Source of the DNA: Synura sp. LO234KE | Taxonomy: Eukaryota > Sar > Synurophyceae > Synurales > Mallomonadaceae | Length of the DNA stretch: 18,290 nt | Direction: 5' to 3' | Assembly (NCBI GenBank): GCA_015143735.1 | Contig: VKHC01000119.1 | Location: 1 to 18,290 of the forward strand | In this document: in pieces, positions 1 to 9,600 of the stretch | How the letters are laid out: every line of letters begins with the position of its first letter | How positions within the stretch are numbered: position 1 is the first letter of the stretch | Made by a program: the position numbers and the translations under genes | Notes under the pieces: model-generated | The model's input: the letters and a program-made list of their open reading frames with translations, nothing else | Database searches by the model: none | What the model was told of the DNA's origin: nothing

Positions 1-426
1 CGCTGTAACAAGGCCCTCATTCAGCGAGTCCGGGGTCTCCTCACCACTATTCGCCGGCATCATGACCTGTCTATCTCGTGGGTCAAAGCTCATACGGGCC
101 TCGACACGCCCGATGCGGTGGGTAATGCCACCGCCGACCGCCTCGCTTCAAGAGGCAGAACAGGCTCGTCTGGGGCGACGGTGCACCCCAGTACAGTCCC
201 CTCCCGCCCTCCCCGGAGACGCTCTTCTCGTGGCTTCACCAACCCTCGTCGGCGTCCGCAGCGTCGTCCCTTACCCTCGCGAGTCTTTGGCCCCTCCCAC
301 TTTGCCTTTCACCTCTCTGTCCCGGATAGGGACGTACTTTTACGGCTAGCTAGAGTGTGTCGTGCCGTCTCCTCTGCCCCTGCTGTCTTTATTCCGCCGG
401 GGTCCGGGGACATAGTCGGGGACTAA
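1..426 (+). CDS. Partial LINE ORF2: C-terminal RNase H domain
   Basis: Frame 1 is open from the window edge to a TAA at 424-426 (141 residues, no start visible). Residues about 24-50 carry the end of a type I RNase H fold: a strand leading to SWVKAHTG (H31), then the GNATAD motif in which D46 matches the last metal-binding aspartate of the family. In LINEs this domain removes the RNA strand during target-primed reverse transcription. The remaining ~90 residues are rich in Arg, Pro and Ser and match nothing I recognise. Since the frame is intact to the stop, the copy may be fairly young, but only this end can be judged. An LTR-element RNase H is the alternative; absence of an integrase domain argues against it. 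Confidence 0.7.
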   Translation, partial: RCNKALIQRVRGLLTTIRRHHDLSISWVKAHTGLDTPDAVGNATADRLASRGRTGSSGATVHPSTVPSRPPRRRSSRGFTNPRRRPQRRPLPSRVFGPSHFAFHLSVPDRDVLLRLARVCRAVSSAPAVFIPPGSGDIVGD

Positions 427-433
427 CTGCAAT

Positions 434-455
434 CTCCGGGTGAAGGCACCCGGAG
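434..455 (+). repeat. Perfect hairpin in the LINE 3' UTR
   Basis: Arms CTCCGGGTG (434-442) and CACCCGGAG (447-455) are exact reverse complements around a four-base AAGG loop, starting eight bases after the LINE stop codon. Such stem-loops in LINE 3' tails can act as recognition sites for the element's reverse transcriptase; that role is inferred here. Confidence 0.75.
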
Positions 456-545
456 CTCCCCACTCGGTCACGGGGCTTGCCATTTGGTACATGGGGAGTG
501 GTTTTTTCGGTGGGGGGTGCGTCTTTTGTCTCACTCTGTTAGCTT

Positions 546-1594
546 TCTAACTTCCCCGCCGTAATTAACTATAAGATTTTCCGGAATAGGCTTGAGAATG
601 ACATAACTCAATGATCATAATTAACGTCACCTACATCTTCTTGTCTCTAGCTAGCTCAATTATCCTTACTTCTAGCGATCTGAAAACTTACTTAAATAGT
701 GCAATCTTTCCTCGCAAAAAAATGTCCAAGTCGAATAACATAAATATTTGTCTCCAGCAGGCCACTACACTGAAAAAATTTGTCGGGAGACAATCTGAAG
801 GCATTTTCATCCTTTGTATTCTCGTGGTCCAGATATTAATGGTAACTAGGCAATTTTCAAAAATCAAGCTAGGTGCATCTACCACGGAAATACAAATCTT
901 GATTTTTAGCTTCAAATGGATTATCTGCAGATGAATTTTGGTGCACCGAGGTTACCAAAATTGCACTCCTCTTCGCCACTCCAAAGAAATCTCTGTCTAT
1001 CACCATACCCACTCGGTTAGGAAAGTTTCAACCTGTTTTATTCTCCTTGCAAGAGAAGTACTACTCGCTGCAACTACACCACTACTACGCGTACTTATGG
1101 CTGCTGTCAAACACCACTTTTTACTAACTTTAAAAGCTCGATCTGCGACAGTGCGAACACATATCTAAGTCTTTAACTAGTCGGCGTCTGAGTAGCTAGT
1201 TTTGCCTTAGAGTTCGCCATAAGGCCCCTAAATCAACGTTTATCTAAGCATTCAAATGCGCTGGCGACATACTAGCTCCCGACTTGTTGCGATTTAAAAA
1301 AACAAAAACTCGCGAAAGGCAAAACTGGACCAGGACTATCTAGTACGGCCTACAAGAACAGTTCATTTATTGATGGAGTAGGAAACTAGCAAGGGTTTCC
1401 AGAGCTCGAGTTGATGTACATAGCCAGCTCAATATTGATGAGGAAAAAGATATAGTTTCAATAAAATTATTTTTCCGACCTACCAGCGGATCATCCTCGA
1501 GTTCTGGGGCACCGCTTTAAATTTCAGATTAAAACATATATGATTGTTTCCCCTGTGTCGACCGTTAGCTAACCTGTTTCAACTTGTTAGTGCC
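546..1594. other. Gene-poor AT-rich stretch
   Basis: About 1 kb between the LINE end and the first candidate gene. Open frames at 611-934 and 938-1168 were inspected; neither shows a recognisable domain, and the second has no ATG at its start. No RNA gene or clear repeat was seen. Confidence 0.5.
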
Positions 1595-1870
1595 ATGGTG
1601 GCTTCGGTAGGGAAACATAAATTTCAGTACGCTCCGAATGCTGTTTCAAAGCTTGGCGAGACTTCTATTACTATCCCTCTTTCCAAACCACGGATATCTC
1701 GCTCATCCACTCCGGAAACGAATTTTCCGACTGTGGTGGATTCGGATCAACTCCTAAGAATCACAGCTGACATTGCTATGCTCCACCTTGGATGCAGAAA
1801 GGAAAATATTTGGAAACCTGAACTGGCAAGATTTGTGAAAGTCTTGAACGAAAATTCTACCACGCACTAA
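1595..1870 (+). CDS. Hypothetical 91-residue protein or first exon
   Basis: The ATG at 1595 sits in a favourable eukaryotic context (tgccATGG) and opens 91 codons ending in TAA at 1868-1870. The frame is also open upstream of the ATG, back to at least 1544. The product is basic and mixed: N-terminus MVASVGKHKF, a Ser/Pro-rich middle, then a C-terminal stretch about residues 50-84 with DSDQLLRITADIAMLHLGC that looks helical. No signal peptide, membrane segment or known motif is visible. GC content is somewhat above the flanks, which mildly favours coding. It stands alone in a gene-poor region. A chance ORF of this length is possible, and it could also be one exon of a larger gene whose partners I did not find. 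Function unknown. Confidence 0.35.
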   Translation: MVASVGKHKFQYAPNAVSKLGETSITIPLSKPRISRSSTPETNFPTVVDSDQLLRITADIAMLHLGCRKENIWKPELARFVKVLNENSTTH

Positions 1871-4800
1871 CCGCTGAAAATTTTATCGTATTTGAGTTCT
1901 GGGTCAGGTTGAAAATTTAGTTGTAAAATCAAATTTCCATTAGTTCCGGGAAATCGCCTATTACGATTGATTCATGTCAACTTTGAACAGTAAATCAGGC
2001 TTTTTGATCATTTCATTTCAATGCTTGTTCGGTTTTGCCCAAGAAAAACCGGCCTAAAAATGCAAAGTAGAACCAGTTTGTACTTGCTTTTTCAAAAACT
2101 GCCGTTTAAGCCGTGCCCAACTTTTAGAAAAGTGTGCCGTTGACAATGGCGACAAACAATTCTTCACATTCAGCGGGTTTAGAATCGGTTTTTGACCCGT
2201 ATGACCCGTGTTGTGCTATCTAGTTTTTGCTCTTATTGCCTAGTTCTCACCACGAGCATTTGGCTTAACCTTTGACGATTTAAAATACGCCTCCAATAAG
2301 CCTATACCCGAAAAACTTTGGCTTGATTTGTTCAAATGATCATTTGAAGCAGAGTCGGTGCGAGCATATAGTGGAATAACTCTTTTTTCTACTGTTTTGT
2401 TTGAGTTGTTAATCCCTCTACGAGGCGCACATCCCTACACAGCACCACTTATGTGTACTAGACGTCCTCGGGGTCCCTGGCAACACCAGTCCAATGGCCA
2501 TCTCAGGCAGGTACTAGTGCATTACGACAGTTGGGCGAGTACTTCTTACCCTGCGGTTGTCCATTTTGTGTGTGGTCTGCTACTTTGTTGTTGATGAAGT
2601 AGGCAGCGCACTAACCTACTTGCGGGAGATTAATCTCCAGCCCATATATTCGCTGCAGGCATATACCCTTCTCCTTGCTCAGATGCTACGGATTTTGCAA
2701 TATTGCGCGAGGAAGACGGTTCCTTATGATTGATGACTTCTTTTCCTTAGTAACTACCTGAGTGTGTTAAGAACCGAGAAGGGGTCGGAGCATCAGGAGG
2801 GCTAGCGAATGCTTCTCTCGTTCACCACGTTGAAAGCCTAAGTCAGGCACGACAAACGCTCAATCTAGTAATTCACATCTAAGCAATTCTGTACACAAGT
2901 GATGTCGCCGAGATCCAGGACAATACGATCTAATCAATTCAATGGTGTCGGTGCAAAGAACTTCTACAAAATGTCTGCGAGTTTCAGTAACTCAGAATAA
3001 TACGGTGTCAGTCGTCAAATTATACTTAGTATCGCAGCAATAAGTCGGCGCTTCAAGTCCGTGACTGCATCAACTTGCTTTACGAGGGTTTGCTTAGCCT
3101 CTCTTCAGAATGTGCAGTCAGCTGAATCCTGGCAGGAGTAAACAAATTTAACATAAGTTTCCTTCGCTCACCTATATGCTGATGGAAATATTAAATAGGT
3201 AAGGTGGAATTAGATTCTTCGCACGGTACACAACCCATGGTTCAGCAACGTTTATGAAAAATTCACTTTTAAGGTGACTGTGAGAGCTGTGTGAGAGGCT
3301 GTACATATTGAGAACATTGAACGCCAATCGTAGCATCACATCCTACCTACTTGGGGGATAGCGTCGAAGGTGGTATCAGTTCTCATCTCAGAGTTGCAGC
3401 TGAGTTATAGCCCATCGTTGATTCTGAACAAGAGTCGCTCTGAGAACCATCAATGGGGAGTCGGAGGCAACACCGCTCAACTGTCGTTGTTCGAGAAATA
3501 AGACCAGAGAATTGCTGTCAGCATAAGGGCGATCACTTGGCGGGGGTCAGCCATTTTTCGAAACTTCTGTTTGTAATATGCTCAAGACTATATAAGCAGC
3601 TGTGAGAGCCGTTTCTATCCCTTCTGTGGAGAATGCCGTGGAATAGGCTAGACTAACTTTGCGGTCCCTGTCAGATATAGATCATTCTAAAAGAACGCAA
3701 GTTGCATACGGAAAGATTTTACGAGGACTTGATCCGGGAAAAAAATATTAACCCCTGAACGAATCAGTTGCCGGTCGTTTTCGGTCCCTCCAAATTATAT
3801 TGCGCTCTTGATAATCAACGTGATCCACTTAACGTGATCTTAATTGAAGCCAACAAAATGTAGATACCCACCGCTAAATGCAGAGTACCGTTTGTCAATG
3901 GGAGATACCTGACTGCACATGTAATCGCAGATACGCAAAGGAGATAGTACCACACTTTAGGAGGGAACTGTGTTTGCCTGGAAGAAAAAGAGGTGTAGTT
4001 GGTAAAGAGGCTCCCACTCGACGACCGATGTAGTAAGTCAAGGGTGGATAAGTAGATGCACGTTACATTTTCACTGTTTACTTATTGAATTGTAACTATA
4101 TGCTTTGCCGACAGCACGATTACGTGCTATTTCAATAACAAAGTGATTTGCGCTATTTCGCGTCAACGTTGTTCTATGATTTTGCATCAAAATAAACGAA
4201 ATTTATGCCATCGCAATTCTACTGGCTGTCAATATGTCAACTTGTTAAACTTAGTCTGCATCATTCAGGATTTAATTTAGTACTTTAGCGCATACATTTT
4301 GCCAGAAATCTTCCGCCTAATAACTTCATCTCTAAAAAGTAGCTTTCCCGTCTACTTTTACCACGGTATGCTAAAGTCGTATTCCTTAACTAGTAGTGTG
4401 CATACTGCTTCCTCAGTGCGGATTTTGGTACACTCAGGTGTCTTAGTTTTGTGCTGCTCCTCATGGTACTAATAAATAACTCTTGCTACTTGTTTGATTT
4501 TCGGGAGTGGAATAGTTGGGTTTTGCTTCACCTGAATCTCACCACCAGAAGTGAGTTGTTTCCAGTACTAGCCAGAATAACGAGAACAGATATTAGCTTA
4601 AGAATGTCCACCATGATACTATCGTGCTGGTGGTGCGCCAGAGTCACCCGGATTAGCTACTTTAGTAGACTTTGAGTTACATTTGTGGAGCTTTTCTGCG
4701 AGGTCGCTCATTATCATCTTGTGGTCCATTTACATTCTCCAATTTTCATTCTGTAACGCTTTACCATGATTTGAACACAGCCGCCTTACCATTATTTCCT

Positions 4801-4941
4801 CGCAAAATCTATAAAATTAATCATAAAAGGAAGGTCGTATTTAAATAGCCTAAAATATGAACAAAAAAGAAAGGATATACTTATGTACAAAGAAGGCGCG
4901 GCTGTGCGCAGGACTATAACAGTTATCGAATACTTCAGTCG
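1871..4941. other. 3-kb gene-poor region
   Basis: Neither strand shows an ORF with recognisable protein features. Frames at 2358-2594, 3453-3605 and 4451-4675 are short and of chance quality. Notable only are a perfect 18-bp palindrome at 2331-2348 and a 14-bp palindrome at 2625-2638. A TATA-like string, tatataag, occurs near 3590 with no gene after it. Confidence 0.5.
2331..2348. repeat. Perfect 18-bp palindrome
   Basis: TTCAAATGATCATTTGAA reads identically on both strands, with no spacer. No gene starts nearby, so a regulatory role cannot be assigned; it may mark the end or centre of a decayed mobile element. Confidence 0.6.
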
Positions 4942-6582
4942 TTAATCTGCTCGACGGGCTCGCGAATCCGAGTCGTAGACAGGGACGTTCCGCACATTGC
5001 TCGTTAGCGGCGAGGTGAGACCAAAGTTCAGAGCGGTGTAATGTTCAGTCCGATTGGAGCTTCCATCCGCACAACACCCTCCTGTCCCCCCCTCGTCAGA
5101 AGCATCACTAGCATCGCCCGCCGACACCACGAGCATTCCGGACTCCTGAACGTCAAGCGCTGAGCAGCAGGGCTCCACGAACTGCGAGACCGGCGCCAAG
5201 TAACTTCGATTTAAGTAATGGCCCACAGTGAACCCGCATATTACAGAGAAAAAGAGTTCCACTGAGTAGGTCATAGCCACCAACATGCACAAATACGCGA
5301 GGACTAAACTACTCGCGAACAAGAACACGGAGTAGTGTCGCCCGTACTTCCACTTTAGAAAGGCGTTGGATTGGCGTCTGCGATAGGCAGTTACGTACTC
5401 CAGTGCAAACCCAAGGGTGAACACAAAGATGCATCCGAGCAGTAACTTGGGCCTGGTGTCCAAGACCCAAGACTTGAAGAGCAAGATGATGCAGGTGCTC
5501 CCTCCAAGTGACGAAAACTCAAAGCCTTGCATAAGCATGGAGGACTTGGAAAAGCAAAATTGCTTTGAGTCAGTCGACACGTTTGCGAGGGGAGCAGGGA
5601 CTTGAGGACATACTAGTCCACATTCAGGATGCATGCCCGACGAGGGGCACACGTCGTGGGTATCCTTGTCCTGGCAGATGGCTCTATCGCCACAGTCGCT
5701 CGTCATACATTGCATCCAGCAGTAGACCTCCCCGGCCGCGCACTCCTTCAGATTGCGTTGGGCGTGGGGAGAGGCCAGGCTTGATTCAGGTAGTCGGTGA
5801 AACTCTTGCCAGAAAGAAACGGCTTCTTTACTCGGTAAAATCATGCGTGCCACAGTTACTCTAGACTTCTGGGTTTTCTTCACGCCATGTTCTAAGGGGC
5901 GGATGTAGTCGGAATGATTAAGAAATTGTGACAGGCCCTTTCCTGCTAGGACAACAAGACTATTCTCAGGCGCCTCGATATCGTACAACAAACCATCAAC
6001 TGGATTTCTGACTATCAGACCTTTTTCAGGAGAAAGGAGTAAAAAGAGACCTTTATCAATGTGCAGATCTAATGTCAGTGATTCACTATTCTCGTTGATC
6101 GCCTCCCCTACAGACTTCTCGTAGTAGTGAAAATGATCCAGGCTCTCCTCCGATACATAATTCACAGTATTAGGTGGAAATAGTGCGCGTAAAATATTTT
6201 GCTCTACTATATCAAGATTATGTTGTAGTATGTTCACGGATTCATCTAATACTCTATTACACGATACACTATGAAAAGCTTTAGATTTAACTGCCATTGT
6301 TCGCCTTACTACTCCATTCAGAAAAAATGATTCGTGAAAATTAATTCTGTTTGTTTGATTCAAGCACGCAGGGAGATTTTCCCTGATGTCCTTGTAAGGA
6401 CTTAAAAAATCTAAAGTCGGTTCTTGAACCAAAAATATTCCACGGACCATCCAGTCAATCATATTAGTCTCATTATGCAATGATACCGTTGCTGGAATCA
6501 TTACACTGCAATGTGCAGATTTCCATAAAAATACAACCCAAGTGAGAAATACTGGATTTGGCATTATGCAAATTTGTCTCAT
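4942..6582 (-). CDS. 2OG-Fe(II) oxygenase-like / Ctr copper transporter fusion
   Basis: A single 546-codon frame (ATG at 6582-6580, TAA at 4944-4942). The N-terminus has a hydrophobic run, VFLTWVVFLW (residues 11-20), likely a signal peptide; M7 is an alternative start. Residues about 130-250 resemble an isopenicillin N synthase-like dioxygenase: HID (H174, D176), distal H232 in EHGV, then R241 in SRVTVARM, i.e. the iron triad plus the 2-oxoglutarate arginine. A Cys-rich segment (residues 281-325) with CWMQCM follows. Residues about 349-456 form a Ctr domain: MLM near TM1, TM1 about 380-400, the MxxxM filter M433/M437 in TM2, and GxxxG (G450/G454) in TM3. The tail has two CC pairs (472-473, 503-504) and is probably cytosolic. 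Ctr proteins import Cu(I) as trimers, at the plasma membrane or an endolysosomal membrane. Total length and layout recall Dictyostelium p80, from memory only. No intron is needed. It diverges from the hydrolase gene across 72 bases. Confidence 0.88.
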   Translation of the reverse strand: MRQICIMPNPVFLTWVVFLWKSAHCSVMIPATVSLHNETNMIDWMVRGIFLVQEPTLDFLSPYKDIRENLPACLNQTNRINFHESFFLNGVVRRTMAVKSKAFHSVSCNRVLDESVNILQHNLDIVEQNILRALFPPNTVNYVSEESLDHFHYYEKSVGEAINENSESLTLDLHIDKGLFLLLSPEKGLIVRNPVDGLLYDIEAPENSLVVLAGKGLSQFLNHSDYIRPLEHGVKKTQKSRVTVARMILPSKEAVSFWQEFHRLPESSLASPHAQRNLKECAAGEVYCWMQCMTSDCGDRAICQDKDTHDVCPSSGMHPECGLVCPQVPAPLANVSTDSKQFCFSKSSMLMQGFEFSSLGGSTCIILLFKSWVLDTRPKLLLGCIFVFTLGFALEYVTAYRRRQSNAFLKWKYGRHYSVFLFASSLVLAYLCMLVAMTYSVELFFSVICGFTVGHYLNRSYLAPVSQFVEPCCSALDVQESGMLVVSAGDASDASDEGGTGGCCADGSSNRTEHYTALNFGLTSPLTSNVRNVPVYDSDSRARRAD

Positions 6583-6654
6583 AAAAATTTTTCCAATGCT
6601 ACATACAGTAAGTAGTAATTATTACCCATAATTTTCATGGTTTGTTAATATTAA
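6583..6654. promoter_or_regulatory. 72-bp bidirectional promoter region
   Basis: All the DNA between the start codons of the divergent copper-transporter and hydrolase genes. It is very AT-rich and must hold both 5' UTRs and the shared core promoter, unless one gene has an upstream non-coding exon. A near-central dyad, GTAAT-T-ATTAC (6615-6625), lies about 1-2 bases from the midpoint of the gap and could serve both directions. No canonical TATA box is obvious. Confidence 0.5.
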
Positions 6655-9600
6655 ATGAAAAATGCAATTGAGAATATCACTGCTGCCATTGTCCGTCCTC
6701 CAAGAGCAAGGTACTCTCGAATTGATCTCGGTCCGTCAAGGTATTTAAAATTCAGGCTAACAACTAGCATGAATTATTATGCAACATTACGTACATATTA
6801 ATTTTTGATATCTTGTTCAATTAATACAATTTAAAGGATTCGAAGCAAAGGCTCCGAGTTCAGTCGTGATGATTTTGAAGTGAGCAAGCTAAAATTTTAA
6901 TTGGTTTTATCTCACCGTCAGTTTTAGGTCTTTAACGACAGAGGTATCCTATTAAGGGGTTCCCTATGGAATATAGTGCCTTCTGAAGGCTCTTTGGATG
7001 ATTGTTGTATTGTTTATTTGCATCCAAATAGGTGATGTTATCGTCCAGCTCTCGAGCTGATGTTTAATTGAATGTGTCTCCTTCATCATAGCGGTAGTCG
7101 AGTAGATGTCGTGCGAACAAGAGTTATGTCGGTTGCGGCGCTTACTAAATGTAGCGTATGTGGATTTGATTTTGCAGGATGTGGGGAATCTGGTGGTGAA
7201 CATGTGAGGTTTAAATATCTCCCAAATTTGTTGACCTCACTATTTCAATAGATAAGTTTAGGAGTGCACGAGAAAGAAGATTTAAGTGCGATACTAGTCC
7301 ATTTATTGAGAAAAGGTTTCAAAAGATTTATCCTTTGGGGTAGAAGTATGGGTGCCGCAACAGCTGCTATGTTTTATGGTGCTTACAGGGACCTGGCTAT
7401 CAATCTGATCCATGGAGTAATTCTAGACTCCCCGTTCACTTCATTCCAAGGGCTGGCCAACGAATATTCGCATGGCAAAGTTCAACTCCCGAGAATAATT
7501 GTGTCACCTGCGATTCATTTTTTAAGGCGCACTATTCGTAAAAGATATGGATTTGATTTATTCCAGGTGTGGTAAAATTTTTCAGTTGAGATAATTGCGA
7601 TAACGAAATTTACGTTACTAGGTAAATCCGCTGGCCGCTGCGCCACTCTGCAAGGTGCCCACACTAGTGTTATCGGGAGACAACGACAAGATAGTGCCAC
7701 CTAACTTATCCGAGGAGATATTCGGAGCATTGAGTGGCTGCAAAGTCCGCCTACTGTTTGAAGGCGGTCACAACTCCCAACGGCCACTTATTGTGTATGA
7801 CGTCATTCGCGAGTTCATTGTGCATGCGCTGAAACCTGACTTTGCGCCCGTGGATTTCGTGATCAATTTGAGTGTGATAATCAAGGAGCGCATCGACCAA
7901 GACGACGCGGAGGCTATTGCCGCGCAGGAGAAAGTCACAGGTACCCGGAAAGGCAGTAATGCGGCTGCACAGGATATGATGTCTTTCCGGATGGGGGGAG
8001 GAAACGATGGAGATAAAGCGTTTGGAGGCGGGTTATCAGACGGCAGCGATATGGAAGCGTCTCTGTTGGCGGCGGAGGCGGAGGCGGCATTAAAAGGACT
8101 CTTGTCCCAGAAGGCTCTGGAGTCAGTTACTGAAGAGGACATCTCCAAGGCTCTAGATAGCGCCGCGGCGTCATCTTGTGCACCTAAGTCTGAGGAACGT
8201 GGAAGAGCTAAAGCGGAATCTAAGGCTCAGGACAAACAGAAGCGACCCGATTCACATAAGTCGAACGGCGGTGTCGCTGGGTTGTTTACAGGTTGGAGTA
8301 GCGGCGGGACGGCAAAATCCGCGAAACCTGCCGCGTCTTCAGCCAAGCATGAGGCGGTATCGATGAGGATTCCGAATCATGCTCCCCGACAAATCCCCGC
8401 CCCGCTACGACGAGCGAACTCCACCGATAAGAACGACAAAGCGGATAAGACGGGTGCAGGAGAGGGTGGGGGAGGTGGGGGGGGAGGGGGTGGGGGCGGT
8501 GGGAAAGACGGCAAGATCGTATCCTTTTCGTGCGAGATAGAGAAGAGTGGGGGCGGCGTCTCAACGCACTCGGTGAGGAAGCACAGCTTCGCCCCCTTGA
8601 CCCTCTCCACCTCCTCCATCTCGGGGGAGCATAAGGCGGGATGCGCGTCTGTGCCGAGCCTGAGCGGCGACGTGACACCTGTGGCCGACCCACTGAGCGC
8701 CACTGTTCAGGCAAACTCCCGCAAGCTGATGAAAGGGGACTCGTCTTCCTCTGTGCGGTCTGGTGCGGGCGGCGGCGGTGGCGGCGGATTCAGCAGTTGG
8801 TTCGGGTTCAATCCCGCCCACTTGTTCGGAGCCACGTCCACACCGATGACCGCCGAGGAGCGGGCGATCCGTGACAGCTGTCCCGCAGTCATGTCGGAGT
8901 GGACCAGTCTGGCGACGGCTACCACCCTCACTCTGGCAGCAGAGGAGATCAGCGAGCACTTAATCGCGATATCCTTGTTCGTCACAGCCGCCCTGGAGGG
9001 GATGCCGGGCTATGACATAGACACCATGACCAGGGAACAGCAATCGTGAGTAGCCTGAATGTCAATCTGTCGCATCGCGCATCGGATCTTCTTGTCTCCT
9101 ATCTCCCCGCTGCATTGGACTCGTATATTATCCCTCTGGGGCTAGGACGCATTCCCGTTACTACCCGTTCATATTTGAGCTCGCGATCGAGCTATTACGA
9201 GGCTCCCTTCCGTTATAATCTCATTTGAGCTTCTATCAAGCGCCCTTGTTTAAACTTCTAGGCACAAATAACGAAATTGATATGTGCGCAAATGTACACA
9301 GATTTCTTCTGGCGGCGTTGAGTGCCGAGGCGGTGGCTACTCTGGGTTTATCCGTGTCGCCCTCTGCGGATGCTAATGATGAGACCCCATCCAAACAACG
9401 GAATGCGCGGAGGTCGTTCTCCTTCTCGAACTTCCACGACCTTCCTTGGTCCGCCGCGGATAATGTAGGAGCGAGTGGCAGTCGCAGTGTTGCGGGAGGG
9501 GGCGAGCACACGTTGCAGTCGAAGTCACTGCCTGCGGTAACCGCTCCGTCCCCGTCGGGATCCCCCCGAAAGGACGTGCTGAGCGGTAGTACACGAAAGC

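Larger units (their letters stand above)
1..545 (+). mobile_element. 3' end of a LINE-type (non-LTR) retrotransposon
   Basis: A GC-rich block (coding part plus 3' UTR) that differs sharply from the AT-rich DNA after about position 545. The coding part ends at 426 with the RNase H domain and has no integrase after it. The stop is followed by a short non-coding tail with a strong hairpin (434-455). This order (RNase H, stop, structured 3' UTR) fits RNase H-bearing LINE clades such as I, R1, LOA or Tad better than an LTR element. The element enters from the left edge of the window, so its reverse transcriptase is not visible. The exact 3' boundary is uncertain because no clear poly(A) tail or target-site duplication was found. 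A diverged copy of the 3' UTR lies on the minus strand near 13698-13747. Confidence 0.7.

Noticed and set aside
3453-3605. Plus-strand 50-codon ATG ORF overlapping a TATA-like string near 3590
   Set aside because: Length expected by chance; no motif, and the TATA-like string lies inside the frame with no gene after it.
5565-5864. Plus-strand 99-codon ORF
   Set aside because: Antisense shadow of the Cys-rich segment of the copper-transporter fusion.
6964-7203. Minus-strand 79-codon ORF
   Set aside because: Antisense to exons 3 and 4 of the hydrolase, which are supported by family motifs and splice phase.
8377-8703. Minus-strand ORF with a long polyproline run
   Set aside because: Antisense shadow of the Gly-encoding G tract of the hydrolase exon; no own start context or family match.
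9046-9228. 60-codon plus-strand ORF directly after the hydrolase stop
   Set aside because: It begins inside a consensus donor (GTGAGT) and is best explained as intron; its last 12 codons are the alternative-acceptor peptide described in the findings.
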